Source: Sphaerochaetaceae bacterium (GTDB taxonomy: Bacteria; Spirochaetota; Spirochaetia; Sphaerochaetales; Sphaerochaetaceae). From it: a DNA stretch of 64,000 nt. Shown piece by piece: positions 7,874 through 16,599 of this stretch; the first letter of the stretch is position 1; the number at the start of each line of letters is the position of its first letter. The stretch lies in assembly GCA_024405015.1 (NCBI GenBank), contig JAKSPE010000007.1, forward strand, positions 42,600-106,599, given 5' to 3'. The notes under the pieces are model-generated. The model worked only from the letters and a program-made list of their open reading frames with translations. It ran no database searches and had not been told where the DNA came from. The position numbers and the translations under genes were made by a program.

Positions 7874-8575
7874 ATGGATAGAGAATCAGTATTTTCAACC
7901 CCTATGGCCAGGGAGAATGGCCTTCTGAAAAATGTTTACCTTTGGATGACTGCAGGTCTGACACTGACAGCTGTGGTCGCCTATGCCATCGGATCAAATC
8001 CGGCTTTGCTTTCCAGAATCTACTCTTCCGGAATGTATCTGCTTCTTGTCATTGCACAGCTTGCCGTTGTGTTCATCCTGTCTGCAAGACTTCATAGGAT
8101 GTCAGCAAGATCTGCTGTCATCTCCTTTGCCTTGTACTCTGTCATCACAGGTGCCATGCTCAGTTCCATCGTTGCAATCTACACTGGAGCAATGGTTTCC
8201 AGGGCCTTCTTCACCACTGCACTGATGTTTGGAGGAATGAGCCTTTATGCCATGACCACAAAGAGAAATCTCTCCAACTGGTCTTCCATCTTCGTGATGG
8301 CTCTTTGGGGTATGATTGCAGCTTCGATCCTGAATCTGATTTTCCATTCGGAAGGACTTTACTACATCATGAGCTTCATCGGAGTCGTCCTGTTCTGCGG
8401 CATCACTGCATGGGATACCCAGAAGATCATCAGCCTCAACAACAGCTATGGTTATAATGTTGACGAAGAGACCTATGTGAAGCTTTCCATCCTGTGTGCT
8501 CTTGAGCTTTACTTGGATTTCATCAACATCTTTTTGTATCTGATTCGAATCTTCGGAAACAACAGAAGAAACTAG
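7874..8575 (+). CDS. Bax inhibitor-1/YccA-family membrane protein
   Basis: 233 aa, nearly all hydrophobic with seven likely membrane segments. After MDRESVFSTPMARENGLLKNVYLWMTAGL come the typical YccA features: the first segment LTLTAVVAYAIGSNP, GMSLYAMTTKRNL and the C-terminal FCGITAWDTQKIISL, then a final segment ending in IFGNNRRN. The family forms pH-sensitive channels, and YccA modulates FtsH in E. coli; whether that applies here is unknown. The start at 7874 is preferred to an upstream one because the family N-terminus begins there. A shared terminator separates it from convergent xseB. Confidence 0.92.
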   Translation: MDRESVFSTPMARENGLLKNVYLWMTAGLTLTAVVAYAIGSNPALLSRIYSSGMYLLLVIAQLAVVFILSARLHRMSARSAVISFALYSVITGAMLSSIVAIYTGAMVSRAFFTTALMFGGMSLYAMTTKRNLSNWSSIFVMALWGMIAASILNLIFHSEGLYYIMSFIGVVLFCGITAWDTQKIISLNNSYGYNVDEETYVKLSILCALELYLDFINIFLYLIRIFGNNRRN

Positions 8576-8597
8576 TTTCAGACTTGTTCTGGGTATG

Positions 8598-8626
8598 AAA
8601 AAGGGACTCCGCGGAGTCCCTTTTTT
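8598..8626. terminator. bidirectional intrinsic terminator
   Basis: AAAAAGGGACTCCG / CGGAGTCCCTTTTTT, a near-perfect palindrome with flanking A- and T-runs, between convergent genes. Confidence 0.9.
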
Positions 8627-8645
8627 CATGTTCGGCTAGTGCATT

Positions 8646-8894
8646 TCAGCCTTCATAAGGCTCGGTGATGACACCCTCTGCGCTCTCGCCAGGTCTGCTT
8701 GTGACAATCTCGATTCTGCGCTCGATCTTGGAAAGCTCGGTGTCCACTTCGTTGGCAAGCTTCATGCCGTCCTCATAGAGGGATACTGCCTTCTGGAGGT
8801 CTGTTGCAGGGTCAGAGAGGATTCTGGAAATCTCCTCCATGCGTGCGAGTTTCTGCTCGAAATCCATTGTCTGATTCTCATCTTTCTTTGCCAT
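8646..8894 (-). CDS. xseB: exodeoxyribonuclease VII small subunit
   Basis: 82 aa with the family core FEQKLARMEEISRILSDPATDLQKAVSLYEDGMKLANEVDTEL. It binds XseA to form the exonuclease that degrades single-stranded DNA in mismatch repair and recombination. It overlaps the 3' end of xseA by 17 bp on the same strand, so the pair is translationally coupled. The acidic tail GVITEPYEG is short. Confidence 0.93.
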   Translation of the reverse strand: MAKKDENQTMDFEQKLARMEEISRILSDPATDLQKAVSLYEDGMKLANEVDTELSKIERRIEIVTSRPGESAEGVITEPYEG

Positions 8895-10170
8895 TGAAAA
8901 CCTCCTTGACGCCAGCTGTGATGCGTCCGTTTGAAAGTGTCACCTGTATGTCATCGCCAGGGGTGACCTGTGCTATGTCTTTCAGTGTGTTTCCGTCCTT
9001 GTCGGTGATGATGCTGTAGCCTCTGTCAAGGACCGCCAGAGGGGACAGTGCCTGCATCTTATGCCTCAGAAGCTCTGCCTTTGACTTACGTGCGGTTAGA
9101 AGCCCTTTGATGGCATAATTCATTTCTGAGACCTCAGAATCCAAAGCCATGCGAAGCTTTGAGACTCTGTTATCTAGTTGCGCTCTTGCGCTTTCCGGTG
9201 AGAATGCTGCAAGTCTGAGCTTGATGGCATTGACCTTGGAAAGCATAGTCTCTGTCATGGTGGATCGAAGTTTGTTGACCTTCTCAAGCTGGTCCATGCT
9301 GCTTTCACAGACAAGCTCTGCAGCAGCAGATGGCGTTGGTGCTCGAAGGTCTGCCACAAAGTCACTGATGGCCCAGTCGATCTCATGTCCGACGGCTGAG
9401 ATGACAGGAATCTCCGATTCGTGAATGGCCTGTATGACACAGTCTTCAGAGAAGGGAAGAAGGTCCTCGATGCTTCCACCACCACGGCCGACAATCATGA
9501 CATCGGCTAGGAGAAAATCGTTGACTTCTCGGATTCTTTTGGCGATGGTTGGAGCGGCTTCCGGTCCTTGTACAACAGCCGGAAGGATGATGATATCCAT
9601 GCCGCTATTACGTCGTCCGGTGATCTGCAGAATATCCTGAAGGGCCGCACCTGTTGGGCTTGTGATGACCGCAACTTTGTTTGGTCGTTTTGGAATCGGC
9701 TTTTTGATGCTTTCGTCGAAATAGCCAAGGGCAGCATACTGGCGCTTTCTCTCTTCGAGCATTGCCAGAATGTCTCCTTCACCTGCAAGTCGGATGGAGG
9801 TGCAGACGATCTGATAGGTTCCTCGAGGCTCATAGACGCTGATGTTTCCGGTGACGATGACCTTCTGGCCGTCACGTGGTCGGAACATCACTCTGGCTGC
9901 TGTGGTTCGCCACATGCAGGCACTGATGACAGCTCCCTGATCTTTGAGGGAGAAGTACCAGTGTCCGGTTGAGGCTGGCTTGAAGCCGGAGATTTCGCCC
10001 TCGATGGTGAGGTTGAAGAAGGAGCCTTCTAGAGTCTGCTTGATGAGTGATGTCAGCTCACTTACGGTAAGCTTTGGGACCTGGTCCCTGAACATGCTTG
10101 GTGTCATGTCTATAGGATAGCAGATGTTTGGATTCTTCAAAATAGAATTCCGCGAAGTTTCATGTGTCAT
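8878..10170 (-). CDS. xseA: exodeoxyribonuclease VII large subunit
   Basis: 430 aa. The N-terminal OB-fold (LTVSELTSLIKQTLEG, IEGEISGFKPASTGHWYFSLKD) is followed by the nuclease domain with VAVITSPTGAALQDILQI, MIVGRGGGSIEDLLPF and SAVGHEIDWAISDFVADLRAPTPSAAAE. A coiled-coil region and the C-terminal SPLAVLDRGYSI complete it. The start is uncertain. ATG 10170 has an AGGAG 13 nt upstream and overlaps the end of the transposase gene by 11 bp, while MTPSMFRDQ at 10107 lacks a good site. Confidence 0.93.
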   Translation of the reverse strand: MTHETSRNSILKNPNICYPIDMTPSMFRDQVPKLTVSELTSLIKQTLEGSFFNLTIEGEISGFKPASTGHWYFSLKDQGAVISACMWRTTAARVMFRPRDGQKVIVTGNISVYEPRGTYQIVCTSIRLAGEGDILAMLEERKRQYAALGYFDESIKKPIPKRPNKVAVITSPTGAALQDILQITGRRNSGMDIIILPAVVQGPEAAPTIAKRIREVNDFLLADVMIVGRGGGSIEDLLPFSEDCVIQAIHESEIPVISAVGHEIDWAISDFVADLRAPTPSAAAELVCESSMDQLEKVNKLRSTMTETMLSKVNAIKLRLAAFSPESARAQLDNRVSKLRMALDSEVSEMNYAIKGLLTARKSKAELLRHKMQALSPLAVLDRGYSIITDKDGNTLKDIAQVTPGDDIQVTLSNGRITAGVKEVFNGKER

Positions 10171-10891
10171 AAGACTGATAACTCTCCTGAACCAGGTCTT
10201 TGCTGTCTTTCCACTGTAGTTTCGGATTTACTTTGAAAAGCTGGTTTTCCGTGTTCTGTGAAAGTCGTGCAACATGGCCCTCAATTGTTTCTCGGTATTC
10301 CTGCAAAGGCTTTGATAGCAACTTCACAACTTGAGCAGGATATAGCCCTCCATAGAGGTCATAAAACAGCCGAAGATCCCTTTTGTCGAATTCTCCTTTA
10401 TACCACTCCATGAATGTTGATTTTTCATATCTGAGACCAATCGCATTGCTATTGTGATGCCGAGGGTTGTCGAACAGGTATTTTGTGTCAATGAGAAGGG
10501 GAATGTAGCCTTCCACGGGAAAGAGCCTTTCTGTGGAACTGAAAAGCCTGAATGGGTTTGTTTCAGAGAAAAGGTTTTCGTATTGGGTTCCTTTGATAAT
10601 CCTATTCCAAATGAAGGGACTAAACCCAGAATTCAAGCGATGAAACGTCCTCTGAATATTTGAGCAATCATCCGAGTAGAGAAGAACATGATAATGCGTA
10701 GGCATCAGAATTGCGCCCAGTAAGATTGTTCCTTCTTCTTTGCAACATGATTTGAGATGAAATATCCAATAGTCATAGGCGATTTTGTTCTCAAATAAAG
10801 GAAGCTTTAGGGTTGTTCTCTGTACAACATGAAAAACTTTGGCATTCCGCTCAACGTTTCCTCTTTTGCCTAATCCTGGTTTTCTGGTCAT
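10160..10891 (-). CDS. Y1-type transposase related to REP-associated tyrosine transposases (RAYT)
   Basis: 243 aa, starting MTRKPGLGKRGNVERNAK. The HUH-type motif appears as MPTHYHVLLYS, with H-Y-H where most relatives have NHVH, and the single catalytic tyrosine is expected in a later helix. No accessory TnpB or left and right ends of a classical IS200/IS605 element are visible. That fits the domesticated RAYT class, which copies short palindromic repeats. Upstream lie several imperfect repeats and copy 1 of the ~120-nt element. It overlaps the xseA start, so it is well anchored in the chromosome. Confidence 0.78.
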   Translation of the reverse strand: MTRKPGLGKRGNVERNAKVFHVVQRTTLKLPLFENKIAYDYWIFHLKSCCKEEGTILLGAILMPTHYHVLLYSDDCSNIQRTFHRLNSGFSPFIWNRIIKGTQYENLFSETNPFRLFSSTERLFPVEGYIPLLIDTKYLFDNPRHHNSNAIGLRYEKSTFMEWYKGEFDKRDLRLFYDLYGGLYPAQVVKLLSKPLQEYRETIEGHVARLSQNTENQLFKVNPKLQWKDSKDLVQESYQSYDT

Positions 10892-10979
10892 ATAAGTGTT
10901 CTCCTGGTAATTCTTTTGGCGGGATATCCTATTTCCCTGACGCTATTCATATACCAATAAACTGTCGAAAACATTTTGC

Positions 10980-11225
10980 GGAATTATAGGTCGACCGGTC
11001 TGCAGGCCAGTAGGTGTGTATTTCTAAATGTAAATTATTGATGTGTAAACAATTATATAAAGGTATTAAAGGTGCGGAGGTTGTGAGGTGTGTGCGGAAA
11101 AGTCAGACCTTCGTGCCAACGCACCTAATGACCTATATGTAAGTTGTTGTAGTGTAATAAATTGTAAACGAAAATACGGACCTGCGGACCTTCGAACCGG
11201 TTGACCTATAGGTTTGTGGGCTAGG
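10980..11225. repeat. imperfect direct repeats upstream of the RAYT gene
   Basis: Two diverged units share a block starting ATGTAAATTATTG (near 11029) and ATGTAAGTTGTTG (near 11149), each followed by GTGTAA and AATT. A second pair is GACCTTCGTGCC (about 11108) and GACCTTCGAACC (about 11187). No coding frame is credible. It may be decayed repeat DNA handled by the neighbouring transposase. Confidence 0.45.
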
Positions 11226-11229
11226 TTCC

Positions 11230-11350
11230 TCATGTGCATAGGCCGTTCAAGGCCTGATGCATGCCCCTTGGCAGGACGCCATGCCATGGCCGGCGCTAGG
11301 GCTTGGGGCCCGCTTGCCACGTGGCAGGCTGGAATGCACAGGCATCGAAC
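11230..11350 (+). repeat. ~120-nt structured element, copy 1 of 3
   Basis: Shares ordered blocks with 31381-31501 (minus) and 43419-43536 (plus): TCATGTG, CAAGGCCTGATG, GGCCCGCTTGCC and GGCTGGAATGCACAGGC. The left arm GCCTG-A-TGCAT (11252-11262) pairs with ATGCA-CAGGC (11334-11343), closing the element with one bulged A. An internal TGCCAC/GTGGCA hairpin lies near 11316-11326. It is either an RNA gene or regulatory RNA, or a mobilised palindromic element. The adjacent RAYT transposase favours mobility. Confidence 0.7.
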
Positions 11351-11385
11351 CGCCGATGACACAATCGGACAGAACCTGGAAGGGT

Positions 11386-11415
11386 AAAAAAATAGGACAG
11401 CCTTTCGACTGTCCT
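11386..11415 (-). terminator. intrinsic terminator of the ferredoxin gene
   Basis: On the minus strand AGGACAG pairs with CTGTCCT around an 8-nt loop and is followed by TATTTTTTT. Confidence 0.85.
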
Positions 11416-11437
11416 CCAACATCTAGGAAGATGTTAA

Positions 11438-11605
11438 TTACTCTTCAACAATAGCTCCAACTGGGCAAACTGAAGCACATGTTCCGCACTGTGCGCACTT
11501 GTCCTGATCGATAACGTAGATGCTTCCCTCGTTGATTGCTTCAACTGGGCACTCACCAGCACATGTTCCACATGCTGCACATGAATCTGTAATTCTATAA
11601 GCCAT
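11438..11605 (-). CDS. 2[4Fe-4S] ferredoxin
   Basis: 55 aa, too short for many gene finders. Two Cys-x2-Cys-x2-Cys-x3-Cys-Pro motifs are at Cys9/12/15/19 and Cys37/40/43/47, the clostridial-type ferredoxin pattern (CAACGTCAGECP and CAQCGTCASVCP). It carries low-potential electrons in the cytoplasm, for example for pyruvate:ferredoxin oxidoreductase or hydrogenase, which fits an anaerobe. A strong AAGGAG precedes the ATG and a terminator follows, so it is a single-gene unit. Confidence 0.96.
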   Translation of the reverse strand: MAYRITDSCAACGTCAGECPVEAINEGSIYVIDQDKCAQCGTCASVCPVGAIVEE

Positions 11606-11828
11606 TTGTTTTTTCTCCTTTACACAAAGTGTAGACTATATCAGCCACTAAAATACTAATAAGCAAAACAAGGGTGGTCAAGGGAAAAAGCTAAAAAAGT
11701 GGGCAAAACGTTTGGTTGTGAGAAGTTAGATATATTTAACCGTTATGCTTTTTGAAACTGGTTCCTCTGCATCTGCAAGATCGATTTCACCTTGTTGAAA
11801 AGGGCGTCTTGCGATATGATTCAACGCT

Positions 11829-14234
11829 ATGAAGCAACTGGTTCTGGCTGAAAAGCCAAGTGTAGGAAAAGAGCTTGGACGCGTACTTGGATGTTACAAT
11901 CGCGGCAAGTATCTTGAAAATGATGACTATATCGTTACCTGGGCCCTCGGGCACCTCGTCACCCTCTGTCCACCAGATTACTACGGTCCTGAATACAGAC
12001 GTTGGACCTTAAGCAATCTTCCGATGCTTCCACCGACCTTGGAGACCATGGTTATTGAGAAGAGCAAAGAGCAGTATGACACCGTTGAGTACCTTCTCAA
12101 GAGAGAGGATGTGGAAGGTGTCATCATTGCAACCGATGCCGGACGTGAGGGAGAACTTGTCGCACGTTGGATCCTGAAGCAGGCAAAGTGCACAAAGCCT
12201 GCAAAGAGACTTTGGATCAGCAGCCAGACAGACCTTGCCATCAAGCAGGGCTTTGCAAACCTCAAGCCAGCCAGTGACTATGATAACCTCTATGCCGCAG
12301 CAGAGAGCCGTTCCTATGCGGACTGGTATGTCGGATACAATGTATCCCGTGCCATGAGCTGCCACTTTGACACAAGACTTTCCGCAGGTCGTGTTCAGAC
12401 TCCGACTCTTGCTCTGATCACAAGCCGAGAGGATGAGATTGAGGATTTTGCAGGTCGCTTCTACTGGACCATCAAGGCGGACTTCGGTTCCTTCAAGGCT
12501 TCCTGGTATTCGGCTGACAACACCATCAAGATCAATGAGGAGGCAAAGGCCAATGAGCTGGTTGCAAAGCTCACCAATGCCAAGGGTAAAGTCACAAGTG
12601 TCAGAGAGGTTCCAAAGAGCGAGAAGCCACCTTTGGCCTATGACCTGACAGAACTGCAGAGAGATGCAAACACCATTTTGGGATTCTCCGCAAAAGAGAC
12701 TCTTGATACCCTGCAGAGACTCTATGAGGTCTATAAAATCGTTACCTACCCAAGAACAGACAGCCGTTACATCACCGCTGACATTGTGCCAACCATTCCA
12801 GACAGACTGCTTGCCCTCAGTGCAACAGGCTTCGGAATGCGCGCAGCCAAGTACCTCAGAACCGGTATCCGAACAGACCTCTCAAGGCTTGTCAACGATG
12901 AGCTTGTCAGCGATCACCATGCACTGCTTCCAACCGAGCAGAAGGTTGACATCTCCAAGCTCAGCTCTTCCGAAAAGGCCCTTTGGGAACTGATCATCAC
13001 CAGATTCCTCGAGACCCTTTCTGAGGATTATGAGTACAAGACCACAACCGTTGAGGCTGAGGTGGAAGGCGAGAGATTCGTTGCCCGCATCACACTTCCT
13101 GTGAAGCAGGGATGGCGTGATGTCGCCCGTGATATCGGACGAAGAAGTGCTGTGTCTGTTGACGATGATTCTGATGATGACGTTGGTCTTCTTTCCCTGA
13201 AGGAAGGCACAGAACTTCAGATCAAGGACATTGCCCTCAAGAGAGGCGCCACACTTCCACCAGACCGATACACAGAGGCTGACCTTCTGTTTGCCATGGA
13301 GCACGCAGGTAAGTTCGTTGAGGATGCTGAACTCAAGAGCCATCTCGGAAATGGTCTTGGAACACCGGCAACCCGTGCCGATATCATTGAGAAACTCATC
13401 CAGAACAACTGCATTGAGCGCCAGGGTAAGGAACTTGTTCCAACTGCCAAGGGACGCGAGCTTGTGCGCCTTGTTCCAGTTCAGCTCAAGAGCGCAGAGC
13501 TTACCGGGAAGTGGGAGCAGAGACTTTCTGCCATTTCAAGTGGTAAGGAGAATGAGATTCCATTCATTGAGGATATCAAGAAGAACTCCACTGAACTGGT
13601 CAAGCAGGTCATTGCCAACCGCGAGAAGTTCGACCCGAACCTCATGGGTGACAAGACAAGACTCTGTCCTTCCTGCGGATGGCCGATGATGAACGTTCTT
13701 GACGAGTATGATAGAACCCACCATGTCTGTCAGAGATTCTCCTGCGGCTATGAGGAGATGGAGGTGAAAAAGAGAGTTGAGGTAAAATCCGAGGCTCCTG
13801 CTGAAGTGACTTTGACCCATGCCCATGCCACCGCAACTCCGGTCAAGAGAGTCATTGCCTCTGCAGCTCCAAGCGGTAGCGGCAAAAAGACGATCGTCAT
13901 CAAAAAGAGTGCTGTCAAGGCAGTTGTCGCAAAGGCTGCAGCCCCTAAGGTTGAGTACAAGTGGGAGACTGTCATTGAGGTGGTAAAGCCAAGCCACTAC
14001 CGACCAAAGACAGATCGCTTTGAAAGCAGAAGCACCATCAGCGAAAGACCTCGATTTGAAAACCGCGATGACAGACGCCGAGACGATTTCAGAAGACGTG
14101 ACGACTTTAAGAAGGATTATGGTACATACGAGGCAAAAAGCTCTTCATCAAGTGGTGGTGGAACCTTTGCAGACTTCCTCAAGGCTACGGAAGAGCGAAA
14201 GAAGCGCGACGAGGAAAAGAGAAAGAAGAAGTAA
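11829..14234 (+). CDS. topB: DNA topoisomerase III (type IA)
   Basis: 801 aa. The Toprim domain opens with LVLAEKPSVGKEL and has the acidic ATDAGREGEL at about residues 101-110. SAGRVQTPTLAL precedes the active-site motif VTYPRTDSRYI with Tyr at about 307, and LGTPATRADIIEKLI follows. A C-terminal zinc-ribbon-like part (CPSCGWPMMN ... CQRFSCGYEE) is seen near 615-645. It relaxes and decatenates DNA through a 5'-phosphotyrosine intermediate. Beyond about residue 650 a low-complexity Lys/Ala, then Arg/Asp-rich tail extends it, probably for DNA binding. A strong terminator follows the gene. Confidence 0.95.
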   Translation: MKQLVLAEKPSVGKELGRVLGCYNRGKYLENDDYIVTWALGHLVTLCPPDYYGPEYRRWTLSNLPMLPPTLETMVIEKSKEQYDTVEYLLKREDVEGVIIATDAGREGELVARWILKQAKCTKPAKRLWISSQTDLAIKQGFANLKPASDYDNLYAAAESRSYADWYVGYNVSRAMSCHFDTRLSAGRVQTPTLALITSREDEIEDFAGRFYWTIKADFGSFKASWYSADNTIKINEEAKANELVAKLTNAKGKVTSVREVPKSEKPPLAYDLTELQRDANTILGFSAKETLDTLQRLYEVYKIVTYPRTDSRYITADIVPTIPDRLLALSATGFGMRAAKYLRTGIRTDLSRLVNDELVSDHHALLPTEQKVDISKLSSSEKALWELIITRFLETLSEDYEYKTTTVEAEVEGERFVARITLPVKQGWRDVARDIGRRSAVSVDDDSDDDVGLLSLKEGTELQIKDIALKRGATLPPDRYTEADLLFAMEHAGKFVEDAELKSHLGNGLGTPATRADIIEKLIQNNCIERQGKELVPTAKGRELVRLVPVQLKSAELTGKWEQRLSAISSGKENEIPFIEDIKKNSTELVKQVIANREKFDPNLMGDKTRLCPSCGWPMMNVLDEYDRTHHVCQRFSCGYEEMEVKKRVEVKSEAPAEVTLTHAHATATPVKRVIASAAPSGSGKKTIVIKKSAVKAVVAKAAAPKVEYKWETVIEVVKPSHYRPKTDRFESRSTISERPRFENRDDRRRDDFRRRDDFKKDYGTYEAKSSSSSGGGTFADFLKATEERKKRDEEKRKKK

Positions 14235-14262
14235 TCTCCAAAAGGGATTTGCACAAAGACAG

Positions 14263-14292
14263 ATGGGACCGAGGAATCGGTCCCATTTTTTT
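14263..14292 (+). terminator. intrinsic terminator of topB
   Basis: ATGGGACCG / CGGTCCCAT hairpin with a 6-nt loop followed by seven T residues. Confidence 0.92.
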
Positions 14293-14373
14293 GATAATGG
14301 ATCTGATGTTGCGTTCTCCTATCAGATGTGATATGATAATTGATATAATAAATAACAAAGGGAGTTTGTGGAT

Positions 14374-15753
14374 ATGGAGCGGCGGGAATCAGAGAGCATC
14401 GAATTCAAGAAAAGCACTTTGGAACTGCATCAGGCTTTGATTTCACTTGTGTCTATGCTGAATAAGAATGGGCATGGAACCGTTTATTTTGGCGTTCTCA
14501 ACAATGGCGACATTGTTGGTCAGCAGATTGGCAAAGATACAACACATGATATTTCGGTTGAAATCAAGAACCATATCCGACCGTTCATAGTCCCTTCCAT
14601 TGAAATTCTGACAGAAGGATCCCGAGAGGTTATCAAGGTTTGTGTCTCAGGTGATGATAAGCCATATAGTGCATATTCCAGATTCTACATAAGAAGTGAC
14701 GATGAGGATCTTGTCATGACCAATGAGGAACTTCAGGGTGTTTTTGAATCCAAGTCCTTTGACTATTCAAAATGGGAGAATGCGCTCTCTGGCCATAAGA
14801 TCGATGATGTGGATGAAAACCGCCTTGTCTCTTATTTTACCGATGCTCTTGAGTGTGGCAGGCTGCAGTATGTCTATCGTGATCCCGAGGATGCGTTGTC
14901 CAGACTATCGTTGGTGGTTGGAGATGAACTGAACAACTCCGGGTATTATCTCTTTTCGAAGAGCAAACCCGTAAAGCTGAAACTTGCGGTCTTCAATTCT
15001 GATGACAGAATCTCCTTTTCTGATATCCGAATGTACGAAGGAAATATCTTTGATTGTATTGAAACTGGAATCCGATACATATCCGACAATATCAGATGGT
15101 CCGGTACCATTTCCGGCTATCGTAGAGTAGAGGAGCCTGAAATCCCGATTGAGGCAATCCGTGAGATTGTGGTAAACAGTTTTGCACATATGAAAGCCTC
15201 TGCCTCTATCCTGAATGAAATCTATGTGACGCCATCCTTCGTCCGAATCATTAACTCCGGCTCGATTGCAGGAGGACTTGACCCAAAGGACTTCGCCAGT
15301 GGGAAGGAAGGTCCAATCCTCAGAAATCCATTGATTGCAATGGCTCTATACAGAAACGGAATGATTGACTCCTTTGCGACAGGATTTGAAAGGGTGTTCC
15401 GACTATGTGATGAAAAGGGAATCGGCTATGAGTATGCTGACAATGGATTCTCCTTCTCCTTTACCTTTATAAGAAAGTTGCGACGTCAGGACCATTCTGT
15501 TTATGACCTTTCCGTTTCAGAGTCCAGTTCTTCCTATGGGGTTTCTGGTGAAAAGACCACAGCAGGAAGACGACAAGCTCTTCTGGAGTTGATCCGCAAG
15601 AACTCCTCGTTGACGACAGAAGACCTTTCCAAGCAACTTGGTGTTTCGGTTCCGACTGTGGCAAGGGATCTGAAATGTCTGCAGACTCTGGGTGTCCTTA
15701 AACGGGTAGGAGCGAACAAGAACGGCTATTGGAAGGTCATAAAAGCTTTCTGA
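14374..15753 (+). CDS. AlbA_2/Schlafen-like putative DNA-binding regulator with C-terminal HTH
   Basis: About 459 aa. The N-terminus (ESIEFKKST, NKNGHGTVYFGVLNNGDIVG) is the AlbA_2/AAA_4 (Schlafen-like) domain. The centre has EIPIEAIREIVVNSFAHM and GSIAGGLDPKDFASGKEGPILRNP-type segments of the HATPase-like portion seen in these ATP-dependent helicase-like regulators. The end (RQALLELIRKNSSLTTEDL, LGVSVPTVARDLKCLQTLGV) is a winged helix. The ATG at 14374 is chosen because GGGAG lies 9 nt upstream, while the in-frame GTG at 14368 is too close to it. Such genes are common in accessory DNA; the target is unknown. Confidence 0.8.
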   Translation: MERRESESIEFKKSTLELHQALISLVSMLNKNGHGTVYFGVLNNGDIVGQQIGKDTTHDISVEIKNHIRPFIVPSIEILTEGSREVIKVCVSGDDKPYSAYSRFYIRSDDEDLVMTNEELQGVFESKSFDYSKWENALSGHKIDDVDENRLVSYFTDALECGRLQYVYRDPEDALSRLSLVVGDELNNSGYYLFSKSKPVKLKLAVFNSDDRISFSDIRMYEGNIFDCIETGIRYISDNIRWSGTISGYRRVEEPEIPIEAIREIVVNSFAHMKASASILNEIYVTPSFVRIINSGSIAGGLDPKDFASGKEGPILRNPLIAMALYRNGMIDSFATGFERVFRLCDEKGIGYEYADNGFSFSFTFIRKLRRQDHSVYDLSVSESSSSYGVSGEKTTAGRRQALLELIRKNSSLTTEDLSKQLGVSVPTVARDLKCLQTLGVLKRVGANKNGYWKVIKAF

Positions 15754-15817
15754 CACTTCATTTGAAATTGCAAAATTCCCGCCTTTTGTGATAACCTTTT
15801 TGCCAAAAGGTAAATCC

Positions 15818-16576
15818 ATGTTCATTCTTAGACTTGTTCTAGATATTCTATATACATTTCTTGGCCTTGTCGGACTGTGGGCTGTTGTGAGCATTATCTA
15901 CAGCTTCACCGTGACGGAGAAGGTCTATAAGAAAAGTTCCTGGCTTGCCAGGATCATTGCCGTGGTGACCACATGGGGCTCCATGTTCTTCACTCGCTCC
16001 AAAGTCACTGTATTGGGAAAGGAGAAGATTCCTACCGATACCAGATTCGTCTACGTTGCCAACCATGTCTCACGTTTTGACCCGATGGTTGTCATGTATA
16101 AGCTTGCACGCAGCAGAGTCGCCTTCATCTCAAAGCCGAGCAACTTCAAGATTCCGTTCTTCGGAAAGATCATCCGAAAACTCTGTTTTCTTGAGATCAA
16201 CCGTGAAGATCCGAGAGAGGCGATGGGGACCTTGAAGGATGCTGCAGATATTCTGAAGTTCCAGGAGGCTTCCATCGGCTTCTACCCAGAGGGAACCAGA
16301 AGCAAAGATGGAAAGCTTGGACCATTTCACAACTTCATGTTCCGCATTCCTGTCATGGCACAGGTGCCTGTTGTTGTGGCGGTGACCACTGGAACCGATG
16401 AGGTTGCCAAGCGCTTTCCATTCCCAGGTGGAGCACAGATTACCATCAAGATCCTTGGCGTTCTTGATGTCGACTATATCAATAGCCACAGACCTGTAGA
16501 AATCGGACAGAGGGTAGAGGCTATGATGCGCGAAGAACTTGGTCAGGTCATCGAGGCCGAGGCCAAGGCTGAATGA
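15818..16576 (+). CDS. plsC: 1-acyl-sn-glycerol-3-phosphate acyltransferase
   Basis: 252 aa. An N-terminal membrane segment (LVLDILYTFLGLVGLWAVVSI) is followed by the acyltransferase motif NHVSRFDP (NHx4D), a second block FLEINREDP and FYPEGTRSKDGKLGPF. It transfers an acyl chain to lysophosphatidate, making phosphatidic acid at the inner membrane. ATG 15818 is preferred because AAAGG lies 7 nt upstream and the membrane segment follows directly. The lipid kinase-like gene starts 23 bp later, so the two probably act in the same phospholipid operon. Confidence 0.93.
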   Translation: MFILRLVLDILYTFLGLVGLWAVVSIIYSFTVTEKVYKKSSWLARIIAVVTTWGSMFFTRSKVTVLGKEKIPTDTRFVYVANHVSRFDPMVVMYKLARSRVAFISKPSNFKIPFFGKIIRKLCFLEINREDPREAMGTLKDAADILKFQEASIGFYPEGTRSKDGKLGPFHNFMFRIPVMAQVPVVVAVTTGTDEVAKRFPFPGGAQITIKILGVLDVDYINSHRPVEIGQRVEAMMREELGQVIEAEAKAE

Positions 16577-16599
16577 GAAAACAATAAGGAGAGTTATCG

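Noticed and set aside
10980..11225. Origin of replication or iteron array
   Set aside because: Repeats are few and poorly conserved, no DnaA-box cluster is seen, and no replication gene lies nearby.
11257..11454. Short open frames through the ~120-nt element
   Set aside because: Not conserved in the other two copies, whose differences keep base pairing and not codons.
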